Of a stretch of 64,000 bases of DNA, positions 44,285 to 52,800 are shown one piece after another. The position numbers and the translations under genes are program-made. This stretch comes from Burkholderiales bacterium (GTDB taxonomy: Bacteria > Pseudomonadota > Gammaproteobacteria > Burkholderiales > Burkholderiaceae_C). Under the pieces are notes generated by a model that searched no databases, was not told the DNA's origin, and saw only the letters and a program-made list of their open reading frames with translations. Each line of letters begins with the position of its first letter. The stretch's first letter is position 1. The DNA is taken from assembly GCA_016223165.1 (NCBI GenBank), contig JACRPO010000005.1:868001-932000 (forward strand). The letters run 5' to 3'.

Positions 44285-45088
44285 GCGGGGCTGCCGCGGC
44301 GCCACTGCGGCACCGGGCATGCGATAGACATGAACGGCGCGCCCGCCCTCGGCACCGAGCCGCGCGACCGGGGCGACGCCCGGTATCGGGAACTCGAGGC
44401 TGACGAGCCAGGCGCCCTCGCCCATCTCGGCCGTCGCCTTGGCCCAGGCACGCGCCATCGACTCCGGGCGCTGGAACAGGTAGACGAGGTCGAAGTCGGC
44501 CCAGCTGCGCGCCCACATGTCGGCCCGCGCCACCTGCGCCCCGGGCATCCGGCGCGCCGCCAGCCAGGCCATCGGCAGGCTCCACTCGAAGCCGTGCAGC
44601 CGCGCCCGCGGCCACAGCCGCTGCAGTGCCGCGAGGCCGTGCCCGAGGCCGCAGCCGGCATCGAGCAACGAGCGCGGCGCCGGCCGCACGACGGCATCGA
44701 GGCCGCGCAGCGCCTGCGCCGGGGTCGGAAAGAACGGTGCGTCGCGCCAGGCCCGCAGCGGGTAGATCAGCGCGAGCGGCAGCAACGCCGCCAGCCAGAT
44801 CGAGGCCGAGAGGCCGCCGCCCGGCCCGGCGGCGACGAGCGCCGAGAGGGGAAAGCCGAGCGCGGCGATGGCGCGCCGCCGCAGGCCTGCGTTGACGAGG
44901 GCGAGCACCGCGGCGACGGTGGATCCGACGGCGAATGCCCAGCCCGCTCCTTCGAGGCCGGCAGGCCGGCAGGCTGCTGCCGCCGCCCAGCCACCGGCCC
45001 AGGCCAGCAGGGCGGGCATCGGCCAGGGCAGGAAGCGACGCCAGCGCGTGGGCACGGCTTGGGTGAGGACGTGGTGCGACATCTGCAC
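44258..45088 (-). CDS. Membrane-anchored class I SAM methyltransferase-like protein
   Basis: 276 residues (an ATG at 45082 would remove two). The N-terminal part (about 20-110) has three or four hydrophobic segments (PWPMPALLAWAGGWAAAAA; IAALGFPLSALVAAGPGGG; IWLAALLPLALIYPL). The C-terminal part (about 125-265) is a Rossmann-like methyltransferase: SLLDAGCGLGHGLAAL is the SAM-binding loop, then LHGFEWSLP and FDLVYLFQRPESM. The substrate is unknown; it lies between flhC and motA on the same strand, with a terminator upstream. It ends in the motA promoter. Confidence 0.72.
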   Translation of the reverse strand: MQMSHHVLTQAVPTRWRRFLPWPMPALLAWAGGWAAAAACRPAGLEGAGWAFAVGSTVAAVLALVNAGLRRRAIAALGFPLSALVAAGPGGGLSASIWLAALLPLALIYPLRAWRDAPFFPTPAQALRGLDAVVRPAPRSLLDAGCGLGHGLAALQRLWPRARLHGFEWSLPMAWLAARRMPGAQVARADMWARSWADFDLVYLFQRPESMARAWAKATAEMGEGAWLVSLEFPIPGVAPVARLGAEGGRAVHVYRMPGAAVAPRQPRSTGRPPGR

Positions 45089-45228
45089 CGAGTGTGCTGG
45101 CGCGGCCCCGCCGCCGCCGCGCGAGATGCGCCGGCACGCCGGTGCATTTCGGACGTTGCGCGCTGCGCGCAGGCGGCATGGCGGGAAGGCGCGCGGGCGA
45201 GCGCCATGGCGGGGGCAAGAAAAAAGCG

Positions 45229-45257
45229 GGCCCCGAAGGACCCGCTTGAAAGCACAG
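45229..45257 (-). terminator. Intrinsic terminator of flhDC
   Basis: On the minus strand AAGCGGG...CCCGCTT with a TTCG tetraloop is followed by TTTTTC. It lies 120 bp after the flhC stop. Confidence 0.85.
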
Positions 45258-45283
45258 GGGACTGTGCCAGGAGGAGACGAGCA

Positions 45284-45307
45284 ATGAACCGTTCGAGAAC
45301 TTTCTGA
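45284..45307 (+). other. Possible 7-codon ORF with strong Shine-Dalgarno
   Basis: AGGAGGAGAC lies 4 bases before ATG, which opens MNRSRTF and a TGA at 45307, in the non-coding space after flhC. It may be chance or a remnant; no promoter is evident. Confidence 0.2.
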
Positions 45308-45376
45308 ATCGCGATGCTTGAAGCTTGATCGGATGATGCGCGCGAACCTTGAGCCGTGTGGGCCGTGGCTGCCGCC

Positions 45377-45955
45377 TTAATGTGCAGCAGTGCTCACGGG
45401 CGCATCGAAAGCACGGCTGGCGTCGGAGAGGGCGCCGGCGAGCTTGCCCTTGCCGGCTCGCGCCGGCGGGTTGCACAGGCCGCAGACGTAGTGGCGGGCG
45501 ATCTCGTGCGGATGCGTGACGAAGTGGCCGCCGCACTTGCTGCAAGGCGTCATCGTCAGCATGCCGTTGTCGACGAACTTCACCAGGCGCCAGGCCCGCG
45601 TCACCGAGAGCTGCGGCGCGAGCCCCTGCGCGGCGATCTGCTCGGTGTAGAGCTGGTAGGCCTTGATGACGGTGTCGATCTCGTCGAGCGCCGCGACCTT
45701 GTTCAGGTATTCGTGGATGTTGAGGAAGAGGCTGGCATGGATGTTGGGCTGCCAGGTCATGAACCAGTCGGTCGAGAACGGCAGCTGGCCCTTGCTCGGG
45801 CTCTTGCCGGCCACTTCCTTGTACAGGCGCAGCAGTCGCTCGTAGCTGAGGTCGGTTTCGCTCTCCAGCACCTGCAGGCGCGCACCGAGCTTGATGAGCG
45901 TGACGGCGCGTTCGATCTGCCTGGCTTCGGTGAGGATGCTCTTGGTACGGGCCAT
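45377..45955 (-). CDS. flhC: Flagellar master regulator subunit FlhC
   Basis: 192 residues. The N-terminal helices (ILTEARQIERAVTLIKLGAR) and the central LSYERLLRLYKEVAGKSPSKG and PFSTDWFMTWQPNIHASL are typical. The zinc site shows four Cys in CSKCGGHF and CGLC. FlhC with FlhD forms FlhD4C2, which activates class II flagellar promoters. It lies 72 bp after flhD; the spacer holds a run of 14 C on the coding strand. A weak GAG precedes ATG 45955. Confidence 0.96.
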   Translation of the reverse strand: MARTKSILTEARQIERAVTLIKLGARLQVLESETDLSYERLLRLYKEVAGKSPSKGQLPFSTDWFMTWQPNIHASLFLNIHEYLNKVAALDEIDTVIKAYQLYTEQIAAQGLAPQLSVTRAWRLVKFVDNGMLTMTPCSKCGGHFVTHPHEIARHYVCGLCNPPARAGKGKLAGALSDASRAFDAPVSTAAH

Positions 45956-45982
45956 GGTGGTCTCGGGGCTGCTGCGCTGCGC

Positions 45983-45996
45983 GGGGGGGGGGGGGG
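45983..45996 (-). repeat. 14-base homopolymer (C14 on the coding strand) between flhD and flhC
   Basis: Fourteen consecutive G on the plus strand, 28-41 bases upstream of the flhC start codon. No other homopolymer of this length was noticed in the window. Confidence 0.9.
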
Positions 45997-46027
45997 AAGG
46001 TCGGGCCGGGCGATTTGCGGCGGCCGC

Positions 46028-46351
46028 TCAGGCAGCTTCGCGGTGGCGGCCGGCGAGCAGGATCGAGGCGTGCAGGCGGGACATGCCGTCGTTGGCGGCG
46101 CCCTTGCCGTGGCTGGTGAGCAGGTTCCAGACGACGTCGTCGTCCATGCGGAAGCGGCACAGCAGCTGGTTGCCGGTGGCGATCTTCATCATCTGCGCCG
46201 GTGTCAGCGTGTTCAGCACCGTGGCCGTCTCCTCGTTGATGCCGAGGCGGAACTGGGCCTGTTCGCGGTCGTGGCGCACGAGGCTCTGCGCCAGCATCAG
46301 GTAGGACAGGTTGGCTTCGCGGATCTCGGCGAGGATCTGGTCAGAGGTCAT
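46028..46351 (-). CDS. flhD: Flagellar master regulator subunit FlhD
   Basis: 107 residues from ATG 46351. Signature EIREANLSYLMLAQSLVRHD, AQFRLGINEETATVLNTLTP and LLCRFRMDDDVVWNLLTSHG. Enteric FlhD is about 113-119 residues. It forms the ring of the FlhD4C2 activator. The intergenic region up to folE2 (46352-46560) must carry the promoter; it contains a CRP-like palindrome. Confidence 0.96.
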   Translation of the reverse strand: MTSDQILAEIREANLSYLMLAQSLVRHDREQAQFRLGINEETATVLNTLTPAQMMKIATGNQLLCRFRMDDDVVWNLLTSHGKGAANDGMSRLHASILLAGRHREAA

Positions 46352-46499
46352 GTTGCGTGGGCTCCAGGGTGCGGGGAATGACAGGCGACGGAATGCACTG
46401 TATCGACCCGAACTGGGCTGCAACATGGACTCACATCGGTTGCTTGAGTCCAGCTTCTTCGATCGGCCGCGTCAGGCAACTTCCTACACGGCGCGTAGG

Positions 46500-46517
46500 A
46501 CGTGACGCGCGTCACGT
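46500..46517. promoter_or_regulatory. CRP/Vfr-like palindrome upstream of flhD
   Basis: An 18-bp perfect palindrome, ACGTGACGCGCGTCACGT, contains GTGA-N6-TCAC, the CRP half-site arrangement. It is about 150 bp upstream of the flhD start. Enteric flhDC is CRP-activated; the site may alternatively serve another regulator. Confidence 0.45.
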
Positions 46518-46560
46518 GCCTCGGCGGCGGATGTCGATTCCTTCTCGGTCCGCTCGCGGC

Positions 46561-47361
46561 CTACATGCGTTCGATGCGGGCGTAGGCGCTGTGGTTGTGG
46601 ATCGACTCGATGTTCTCGACATCCACGGCGTAGCGCCCGATGCGCGGCTCGCGCTCGAGGCGCAGCGCCACGTCGCGCACCAGGTCCTCGACGAACTTGG
46701 GGTTCTCATAGGCGCGCTCGGTGACCCACTTCTCGTCGGTGCGCTTGAGCATCGGCCAGATCTCGCTGCTCGCTTCGTCCTCGGCGAAGCGGGCGAGCTC
46801 GTGCCAGTCGATCGGCTGCAACAACTCGACACGGATCGTGACCACGGCGCGCTGGTTGTGCGCGCCGTAGTCGGAGATCTCCTTCGAGCAGGGGCACAGG
46901 CTCTTGACAGGCACGCCGACCTCGGCCCAGACCACCGTCTTGCCGGCACGCGTTTCGGCGATCCAGCGGCCGCGGTAGTCGAGCAGGCTCGCCAGGCCCG
47001 ACACCGGTGCCCGCTTGCGCAGGAAGAACGAGAACTCGGCCTCGATGCGCCCCTCCTGCGCGCCCAGGCGCGCGAGCATGGCCAGGTGCCGCTCGCGCAG
47101 GGCCGGCGCGTCGAGCACGGCGCCGGTGGTCTGCAGCTCGTCGAGCCAGGCCACGAAGCGCGACATGTGCGTGCCCTTCTGCTCCGCCGGCAGCGCCACG
47201 TCGAGCGCCCAGGTCGCCGCACAGGGCTGGGCGGCGCCGCCCACGCGCAGCGTGAACGGGTAGCGCAGGTCCTTCACGCCGACGCGCTGGATCGCCAGGT
47301 GGCGGTGATCGCGCGCGCTTTGCGTATCGGGGATCTGCAGGGCGTCGGTCAGGTTGTTCAT
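46561..47361 (-). CDS. folE2: GTP cyclohydrolase FolE2 (type IB)
   Basis: 266 residues. Diagnostic motifs: KDLRYPFTLR near the N-terminus, GTHMSRF, KSLCPCSKEISDYGAHNQRA with the metal Cys, and EREPRIGRYAVDVENIESIHNHSAYA. It makes dihydroneopterin triphosphate, the first step of folate (and queuosine-type) synthesis. FolE2 can use metals other than zinc and often replaces FolE under zinc limitation; I see no Zur site. The gene stands between dxs and flhD, all on the minus strand. Confidence 0.95.
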   Translation of the reverse strand: MNNLTDALQIPDTQSARDHRHLAIQRVGVKDLRYPFTLRVGGAAQPCAATWALDVALPAEQKGTHMSRFVAWLDELQTTGAVLDAPALRERHLAMLARLGAQEGRIEAEFSFFLRKRAPVSGLASLLDYRGRWIAETRAGKTVVWAEVGVPVKSLCPCSKEISDYGAHNQRAVVTIRVELLQPIDWHELARFAEDEASSEIWPMLKRTDEKWVTERAYENPKFVEDLVRDVALRLEREPRIGRYAVDVENIESIHNHSAYARIERM

Positions 47362-47468
47362 CGGTCTCTACAGCATGACACCGTTGCGCCGGCACCGGCG
47401 TCACATGGATTACAGCGCCCGCAGCCGCCGCAGCGGGCCGCCGCCGCGCGCCGGGGGCGCACGGCGAG

Positions 47469-49400
47469 TCAGGAGTTCACCGCCGCCAGCGCCAGCCGCG
47501 CCATCTCGGAAGGCACGAAGCGCCGGCGGATGCTCTGCTCGATGCCGGCGGCATCGAGCCCGACGAGCGAGAGCAGCTTGGCCGGGTCGCCATGCTCGAC
47601 GAAGTGGTCGGGCAGGCCGAGTTGCAGCACCGGCGTCTCGACGCCGGCGGCGGCCAGGCACTCGAGCACCGCCGAGCCGGCGCCGCCGCTCACGCAGCCT
47701 TCCTCCACGGTGACGAGGGCGCCATGCGTGCGCGCCAGCTCGAGCACGAGCGCCTCGTCCAGCGGCTTGGCGAAGCGCATGTCGGCCACGGTGGCGTCGA
47801 GCCTGGCCGCGGCCGCGAGGGCCGGATGCAGCAGCGTGCCGAACGCGAGGATGGCGAGGCGCTGCCCGCGCGCCTCCGGGCCGGGGCGCGCCGTGCCCTC
47901 GCGCCGCACGACGCCCTTGCCCCAGGCCCAGGCGGTGAGCTCGGGTCGGATCTCGGCACCGCAGCCGCTGCCGCGCGGATAACGCACCGCCACCGGATGG
48001 CTCTGCTGGAAGGCCGTGGTCAGCGCCATGCGGCACTCGTTCTCGTCGCTCGGCGTGAGCATGCTGCAGTTGGGGATGCAGCGCACGAAGGCGATGTCGA
48101 AGGCGCCGCAGTGCGTGGCGCCGTCGGCACCGACGATGCCGGCGCGGTCGAGTGCGAAGACCACCGGCAGGTTCTGGATGGCCACGTCGTGCACGAACTG
48201 GTCGTAGCCGCGCTGCAGGAAGGTGGAGTAGATCGCCACCACCGGCTTCAGCCCCTCGCAGGCGAGGCCGGCGGCGAAGGTGACGGCATGCTGCTCGGCG
48301 ATGCCGACGTCGAAGTAGCGGCCCGGAAAGCGCTTGTGGAACTCGACCATGCCCGAGCCCTCGCGCATCGCCGGCGTGATGGCGACGAGGCGCTGGTCGG
48401 CCTCGGCCATGTCGCACAGCCACTGCCCGAAGACCTGCGTGAAGGTGGGCTTGCCGGGGGTCGCGGCCTTCGGAAAGCCCTCGGCCGGGTTGAACTTGCC
48501 GCTCGCCGCGTGGTATTTCACCGGGTCGGCCTCGGCGAGCTTGTAGCCGTAGCCCTTCTTCGTCACCACGTGCAGGAACTGCGGGCCCTTCTTGCCGCGC
48601 AGGTTCTCGAGCGTCGGGATGAGCGAGTCGAGGTCGTGGCCGTCGATCGGCCCGACATAGTTGAAGCCGAACTCCTCGAAGATGGTGCCGGGCACGACCA
48701 TGCCCTTGGCGTGCTCCTCGAAGCGGCGCGCCAGCTCGAACAGCGGCGGCACCGGCTTCAGCACGGCCTTGGCGCCCTCGCGCGCGGCGGCGTAGAACTG
48801 GCCGCTCATCAGGCGCGCGAGGTAGCGATTGAGCGCACCGACCGGCGGGCTGATCGACATGTCGTTGTCGTTGAGGACGACGAGCATGTCGACCGAGTGG
48901 CCGTTGTGGCCGAAGCCGGCGTTGTTGAGCGCCTCGAAGGCCATGCCGGCGCTCATCGCACCGTCGCCGATGACGGCCACGGCGCGCCGGTCCTCGCCCT
49001 TCATCTGCGCGGCCACCGCCATGCCCAGCGCCGCCGAGATGGAGGTGGAGCTGTGCGCGGTGCCGAAGGTGTCGTACTCGCTCTCGTCGCGGCGCGGGAA
49101 GCCGCCGATGCCGCCGAGCTGGCGCAGCGTGTGCATGCGGTCGCGGCGGCCGGTGAGTACCTTGTGCGGGTAGGTCTGGTGGCCCACGTCCCAGACGATG
49201 CGGTCGTGCGGCGTGTTGAACACGTAGTGCAGCGCCACCGTCAGCTCCACCGTGCCGAGGTTGCTGCCGAGGTGGCCGCCGGTCTGGCTGACGGTGTCGA
49301 GCACGAACTGGCGCAGCTCGGCGGCGACCTGGGCGAGTTGCCCGCGGCCGATGCGGCGCAGGTCGGCCGGGCTGTTGATCGTCGGGAGGAGCTTGTTCAT
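47469..49400 (-). CDS. dxs: 1-deoxy-D-xylulose-5-phosphate synthase
   Basis: 643 residues from ATG 49400. The thiamine-diphosphate motif [19 protein letters not shown]-terminal [20 protein letters not shown] and [17 protein letters not shown], and the second-half [15 protein letters not shown] and [15 protein letters not shown] are present. It condenses pyruvate and glyceraldehyde-3-phosphate in the first step of the MEP isoprenoid pathway. It follows ispA by 7 bp and xseB, a common operon in Proteobacteria. Confidence 0.97.
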   Translation of the reverse strand: MNKLLPTINSPADLRRIGRGQLAQVAAELRQFVLDTVSQTGGHLGSNLGTVELTVALHYVFNTPHDRIVWDVGHQTYPHKVLTGRRDRMHTLRQLGGIGGFPRRDESEYDTFGTAHSSTSISAALGMAVAAQMKGEDRRAVAVIGDGAMSAGMAFEALNNAGFGHNGHSVDMLVVLNDNDMSISPPVGALNRYLARLMSGQFYAAAREGAKAVLKPVPPLFELARRFEEHAKGMVVPGTIFEEFGFNYVGPIDGHDLDSLIPTLENLRGKKGPQFLHVVTKKGYGYKLAEADPVKYHAASGKFNPAEGFPKAATPGKPTFTQVFGQWLCDMAEADQRLVAITPAMREGSGMVEFHKRFPGRYFDVGIAEQHAVTFAAGLACEGLKPVVAIYSTFLQRGYDQFVHDVAIQNLPVVFALDRAGIVGADGATHCGAFDIAFVRCIPNCSMLTPSDENECRMALTTAFQQSHPVAVRYPRGSGCGAEIRPELTAWAWGKGVVRREGTARPGPEARGQRLAILAFGTLLHPALAAAARLDATVADMRFAKPLDEALVLELARTHGALVTVEEGCVSGGAGSAVLECLAAAGVETPVLQLGLPDHFVEHGDPAKLLSLVGLDAAGIEQSIRRRFVPSEMARLALAAVNS

Positions 49401-49407
49401 GGCGGTT

Positions 49408-50304
49408 TCAGTTCTCGCGCTCGACCACGCGGTCGGCCAGGAGGGCCAGTGTGGCGGTGGCGGCGTTGAGCCCGCTGCCGGCGAGCGCCTGGTGGGCCTG
49501 CGCGCACAGCTCCTGCGCGTGCAGGCGCGCCGCCTCGAGGCCCAGCACCGACACGTAGGTCGGCTTGTTGCCCTCGAGGTCCTTGCCCGCGGTCTTGCCC
49601 AGCGTCTCGGAGGCCTGGGTGACGTCGAGGATGTCGTCGACCACCTGGAAGGCCAGGCCGACGGCGGCACCGTAGTCCGACAGCGCCTGCCAGGCCCGCT
49701 CTGTCGTCGAACCGCAGGCCGCGCCCATCAGCACGCTCGCCTGCAGCAGCGCGCCGGTCTTGCGCCGGTGCATGTCGCGCAGCGCGCTTTCGCTGAGCGG
49801 CTTGCCGATGCTGGCGAGGTCGATGGCCTGCCCGCCGGCCATGCCCACGTGCCCGGCGGCGCGCGCGAGCAGCCCGGCCAGGCGCGCCTGCAGCGCCGGC
49901 GCCACGCCGGTCTCGGGCGTCAGCACCTCGAAGGCCAGGGCCTGCATCGCGTCACCGGCCAGCATGGCCTGCGCCTCGCCGAACTTGACGTGCACGGTAG
50001 GCTTGCCCCGGCGCAGCACGTCGTTGTCCATGCAAGGCATGTCGTCATGGATCAGCGAATAGGCGTGGATCAGCTCCACCGCCACGGCGGCGCGCAAGGC
50101 GGCCTCGCGCGCACCGCGCACGGCCTCGGCGGCGGACAGCACCAGCAGCGGACGCAGCCGCTTGCCGCCGTCGAGCACACCGTAGCGCATGGCTTCGCCG
50201 AGGCCGGCCGGGCTGTCGCCGGGCACCCAGCGCTCGAGCGCGTCCTCGACCGCACGCAGTTCCTGGCGCATCCAGCCATCGAGGTCGCGCGCGTTCATCG
50301 CCAC
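49408..50304 (-). CDS. ispA: Geranylgeranyl/farnesyl diphosphate synthase (IspA type)
   Basis: 298 residues. First Asp-rich motif DDMPCMDND (DDxxxxD) and second DDILD are both intact; [11 protein letters not shown], and [14 protein letters not shown] also match. It makes farnesyl diphosphate from DMAPP/GPP and IPP. ATG 50304 follows GAGAGGTG; ATG 50298 is an alternative. It is the middle gene of xseB-ispA-dxs, feeding the isoprenoid path with the product of dxs. Confidence 0.96.
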   Translation of the reverse strand: MAMNARDLDGWMRQELRAVEDALERWVPGDSPAGLGEAMRYGVLDGGKRLRPLLVLSAAEAVRGAREAALRAAVAVELIHAYSLIHDDMPCMDNDVLRRGKPTVHVKFGEAQAMLAGDAMQALAFEVLTPETGVAPALQARLAGLLARAAGHVGMAGGQAIDLASIGKPLSESALRDMHRRKTGALLQASVLMGAACGSTTERAWQALSDYGAAVGLAFQVVDDILDVTQASETLGKTAGKDLEGNKPTYVSVLGLEAARLHAQELCAQAHQALAGSGLNAATATLALLADRVVEREN

Positions 50305-50356
50305 GGCACCTCTCGGACCATGTGGTGGTGTGACAGCACGGGTTGTGCCTGGCCCC

Positions 50357-50617
50357 TCATGCGCCGCTCCAGGGCTTCAGGCGCCCTTCCTCGAGCAGTT
50401 TCACCTGGGCTTCGACGGACTCGAGCTTGCTGCGGCAATAGGCCAGCAGCTCGGCGCCGCGCTTGTAGTCGTCGAGCAAGCGGTCCAGCGGCAGCTGGCC
50501 CTGCTCCATCTGCTCGACCAGCCGGTCGAGCTCGGACAAGGCCTGCTCGTAACTGGCGGGTTCGCCAGCGCCTTCGTTGGGCGCTTCCTTGGATGCGGCG
50601 GAGGTGCTTCTGGCCAT
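50357..50617 (-). CDS. xseB: Exodeoxyribonuclease VII small subunit
   Basis: 86 residues, the expected size. The core [20 protein letters not shown] and [20 protein letters not shown] with [12 protein letters not shown] is diagnostic. It forms the coiled coil that binds XseA. It opens the xseB-ispA-dxs operon. The promoter is expected at 50640-50649 (TAGAAT on the minus strand), 27 bases upstream of ATG. Confidence 0.95.
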   Translation of the reverse strand: MARSTSAASKEAPNEGAGEPASYEQALSELDRLVEQMEQGQLPLDRLLDDYKRGAELLAYCRSKLESVEAQVKLLEEGRLKPWSGA

Positions 50618-50639
50618 TCCGAGGGATGAAATGTGAGGC

Positions 50640-50649
50640 GCGGATTCTA
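50640..50649 (-). promoter_or_regulatory. Likely -10 region of xseB operon (TAGAATCCGC)
   Basis: The minus strand reads TAGAATCCGC, identical to the sequence on the plus strand at 50760-50769. Both face outward from a 307-bp divergent region (50618-50924). Nothing else recognisable fills it. Confidence 0.45.
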
Positions 50650-50759
50650 GTCAATCGGGTCTTCGATCCCTCGCGCCTGTCGCGATGCGGCGCGGATGCC
50701 GCGGGAACCGGACAGGCGCCGATCGACCGAATCGATTCGGGGGCAAGGAAGGGCCTCAT

Positions 50760-50769
50760 TAGAATCCGC
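50760..50769 (+). promoter_or_regulatory. Likely -10 region of the Rieske gene (TAGAATCCGC)
   Basis: The same 10-mer as at 50640-50649, in the opposite orientation. It would give a leader of about 150 bases to the Rieske gene. Confidence 0.4.
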
Positions 50770-50924
50770 CCCCGCCGCGATCCCCGCCCGTCGTTCGACT
50801 CGATGGCGCGGGCGGGCTCGCGGCGACATTGCCTGCCCTCGCGGACCGTCGCCGAGACGGCGCCGCGCCGCGGGCGGCCGGTTCGGTGCCACGGTTCTCT
50901 GTCCCTGGAGGATTGGTTCGGATC

Positions 50925-52067
50925 ATGTCGGACCTCAGCATCCCTCTCGACGCGCGCGCCAAGGCGCAGCTCCCGGTCCACAGCTATTTCGATGAGGGCT
51001 TGTTCCGCCAGGAACAAGAGAAGATCTTTGACCTCGCCCCGGGCTACCTCGGGCACGAGCTGGCACTGCCCGAGGTCGGCGATCATCTGGCGCTGGTGCA
51101 GGAAGGTGAAGGGCGAGCGCTCGTGCGCTCGGCGTCCGGGGCCGAGGGCATCTCGCTGCTTTCGAACGTCTGCCGTCACCGCCAGGCCATCATGCTGCGC
51201 GGGCGCGGCCACGGCCCGAGCCGCGGCCACATCGTCTGCCCGCTGCACCGCTGGACCTACGACCTCCAGGGCCAGCTGGCCGGGGCGCCGCACTTCGAGC
51301 AGGATCCCTGCCTGAACCTGCGCAGCTTCCCGCTGCAGCGCTGGGGCGGGCTGCTCTTCGAAAGCGGCGGCCGCCGCAGCGTGACGCACGACCTCGCCGA
51401 GCTGAGCGCGGCGGCCGCCGGCATGCTCGACTTCAGCGGCTTCGTCTTCGATCGGGCCCACTTGCACGAGTGCGACTACAACTGGAAGACCTTCATCGAG
51501 GTCTACCTGGAGGACTACCACGTCGGCCCGTTCCACCCCGGGCTCGGCAGGTTCGTCACCTGCGACGACCTGCGCTGGGAGTTCGGCCGCCACCACTCGG
51601 TGCAGACGGTGGGCGTGCACCAGGCGCTGGGCAAGCCCGGCTCGAAGGTCTACGAGCGCTGGCACGCGGCGGTGATGAACTTCCGTCAGGGCACGCCGCC
51701 GGCGCATGGCGCGGTCTGGCTGACGCTGTACCCGACGACGATGGTCGAGTGGTATCCGCACGTGCTCGTGGTCTCGACGCTGTTCCCGCGCGGGCCGCGC
51801 AAGACGCTCAACCTGGTGGAGTTCTTCTACCCGGAGGAGATCGCGGCGTTCGAGCGCGAATTCGTCGAGGCCCAGCAGGCCGCCTATCTCGAGACCTGCG
51901 TCGAGGACGACGAGATCGCCCTGCGCATGGACGAGGGCCGCTCGGCGCTGATGGCGCGCGGCGAGAACGAGATCGGCCCGTACCAGAGCCCGATGGAGGA
52001 CGGCATGCTGCACTTCCACGAGTGGTACCGGCGCGAGATGGGCCTGGCGGCCGAAGGCACGTTCTAG
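50925..52067 (+). CDS. Rieske-type aromatic ring-hydroxylating oxygenase alpha-subunit-like protein
   Basis: 380 residues from ATG 50925, with GGAGG upstream. The Rieske 2Fe-2S cluster ligands are in NVCRHRQ and CPLHRWTYD (CxH and CxxH). The mononuclear iron site shows NWKTFIEVYLEDYHVGPFHP with the two His. It resembles the alpha subunits of RHO-type oxygenases (vanillate demethylase, choline or carnitine monooxygenase types), but no beta subunit or reductase is nearby. It is divergent from xseB-ispA-dxs. Substrate unknown. Confidence 0.87.
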   Translation: MSDLSIPLDARAKAQLPVHSYFDEGLFRQEQEKIFDLAPGYLGHELALPEVGDHLALVQEGEGRALVRSASGAEGISLLSNVCRHRQAIMLRGRGHGPSRGHIVCPLHRWTYDLQGQLAGAPHFEQDPCLNLRSFPLQRWGGLLFESGGRRSVTHDLAELSAAAAGMLDFSGFVFDRAHLHECDYNWKTFIEVYLEDYHVGPFHPGLGRFVTCDDLRWEFGRHHSVQTVGVHQALGKPGSKVYERWHAAVMNFRQGTPPAHGAVWLTLYPTTMVEWYPHVLVVSTLFPRGPRKTLNLVEFFYPEEIAAFEREFVEAQQAAYLETCVEDDEIALRMDEGRSALMARGENEIGPYQSPMEDGMLHFHEWYRREMGLAAEGTF

Positions 52068-52097
52068 GCGCCTCCCACCGGGGCGCCTGCCGAGAGA

Positions 52098-52123
52098 CGA
52101 CGGACCGGGCTACCGGCCCGTCG
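52098..52123 (+). terminator. Hairpin after the Rieske gene
   Basis: Stem CGACGG-A-CCGG / CCGG-C-CCGTCG around GCTA, 30 bp after the stop codon, without a T run. Possible transcription stop. Confidence 0.35.
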
Positions 52124-52193
52124 CGCCACAACGGCCAAGTGTGTGAGCTGAGCCGGGAGACATCGGCAAACCGCTTGCTGGTGCGCTCGAGCG

Positions 52194-52214
52194 GTCAGGC
52201 CTAGGTCAGGCCTC
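52194..52214. repeat. 11-bp tandem repeat, two copies
   Basis: GGTCAGGCCTA is followed at once by GGTCAGGCCT, in the space between Rieske and cupin genes. Confidence 0.8.
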
Positions 52215-52237
52215 CTTTCGGCTTGCCGATGCTGCAC

Positions 52238-52588
52238 CTACACGGGCTCGAAGCCCGAAGCCGCGGGTGAGACGACAGAAACGAAGACCAGTGGCTCCTG
52301 CCCTGTGTTCCGTACGCCGTGAACTTGCCCGCGATGAGCGACCAGCACATCACCCTCGGCAATGGCGATGGACGCTCCCCGTGCATCGATGCCGTACTCA
52401 CCGCAACCGGAGAGGATGGTCCACGTGTCCTGACCATCAGGATGCACGTGAGCCGATATCCGCTGCCCGGGCTTGACGTACCAGGCAACGACCGCAGCAT
52501 CGGCCGATTCGGTGATGACCGAACGAATGGGCTCGCCATCGGCAGGTTGAAGGAACTCTGCAACCCTGAACAAGCGCTGCGGGATCAT
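52238..52588 (-). CDS. Small single-domain cupin protein
   Basis: 116 residues, one cupin barrel. The first motif is YVKPGQRISAHVHPDGQDTW and the second GDVLVAHRGQVHGVRNTG, with three His and an acidic ligand for a metal. The enzyme or binding role is not known. The gene is less GC-rich than its neighbours, stands alone between convergent and divergent genes, and may have been acquired (inference). It diverges from the sulfurtransferase gene by 212 bp, in which I see no clear motif. Confidence 0.85.
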   Translation of the reverse strand: MIPQRLFRVAEFLQPADGEPIRSVITESADAAVVAWYVKPGQRISAHVHPDGQDTWTILSGCGEYGIDARGASIAIAEGDVLVAHRGQVHGVRNTGQEPLVFVSVVSPAASGFEPV

Positions 52589-52800
52589 CGTGCGCCTCCA
52601 ACGGAACGGGATTGAGCTCTAGCAAGAAGCGCGCCTCGACGCGATTTCGGAAGCCCAACCACACGACTGTCTCGGCGGCAGGGCGATGAATCGCTCGTCG
52701 CTTTTCGTCGCGCTCGCAGGCTCTTCGCTCAAGGTACCCTCGCCGCACCGCGGGGCCGGCCCGACGGCACACCGCGGGCCAAACAGGAACTGGAGCAACG

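Noticed and set aside
43335..46160. 941-residue minus frame joining flhC, methyltransferase and motA regions
   Set aside because: Only the motA part (from 44195) is conserved; the upstream part reads flhC and the methyltransferase in the wrong phase.
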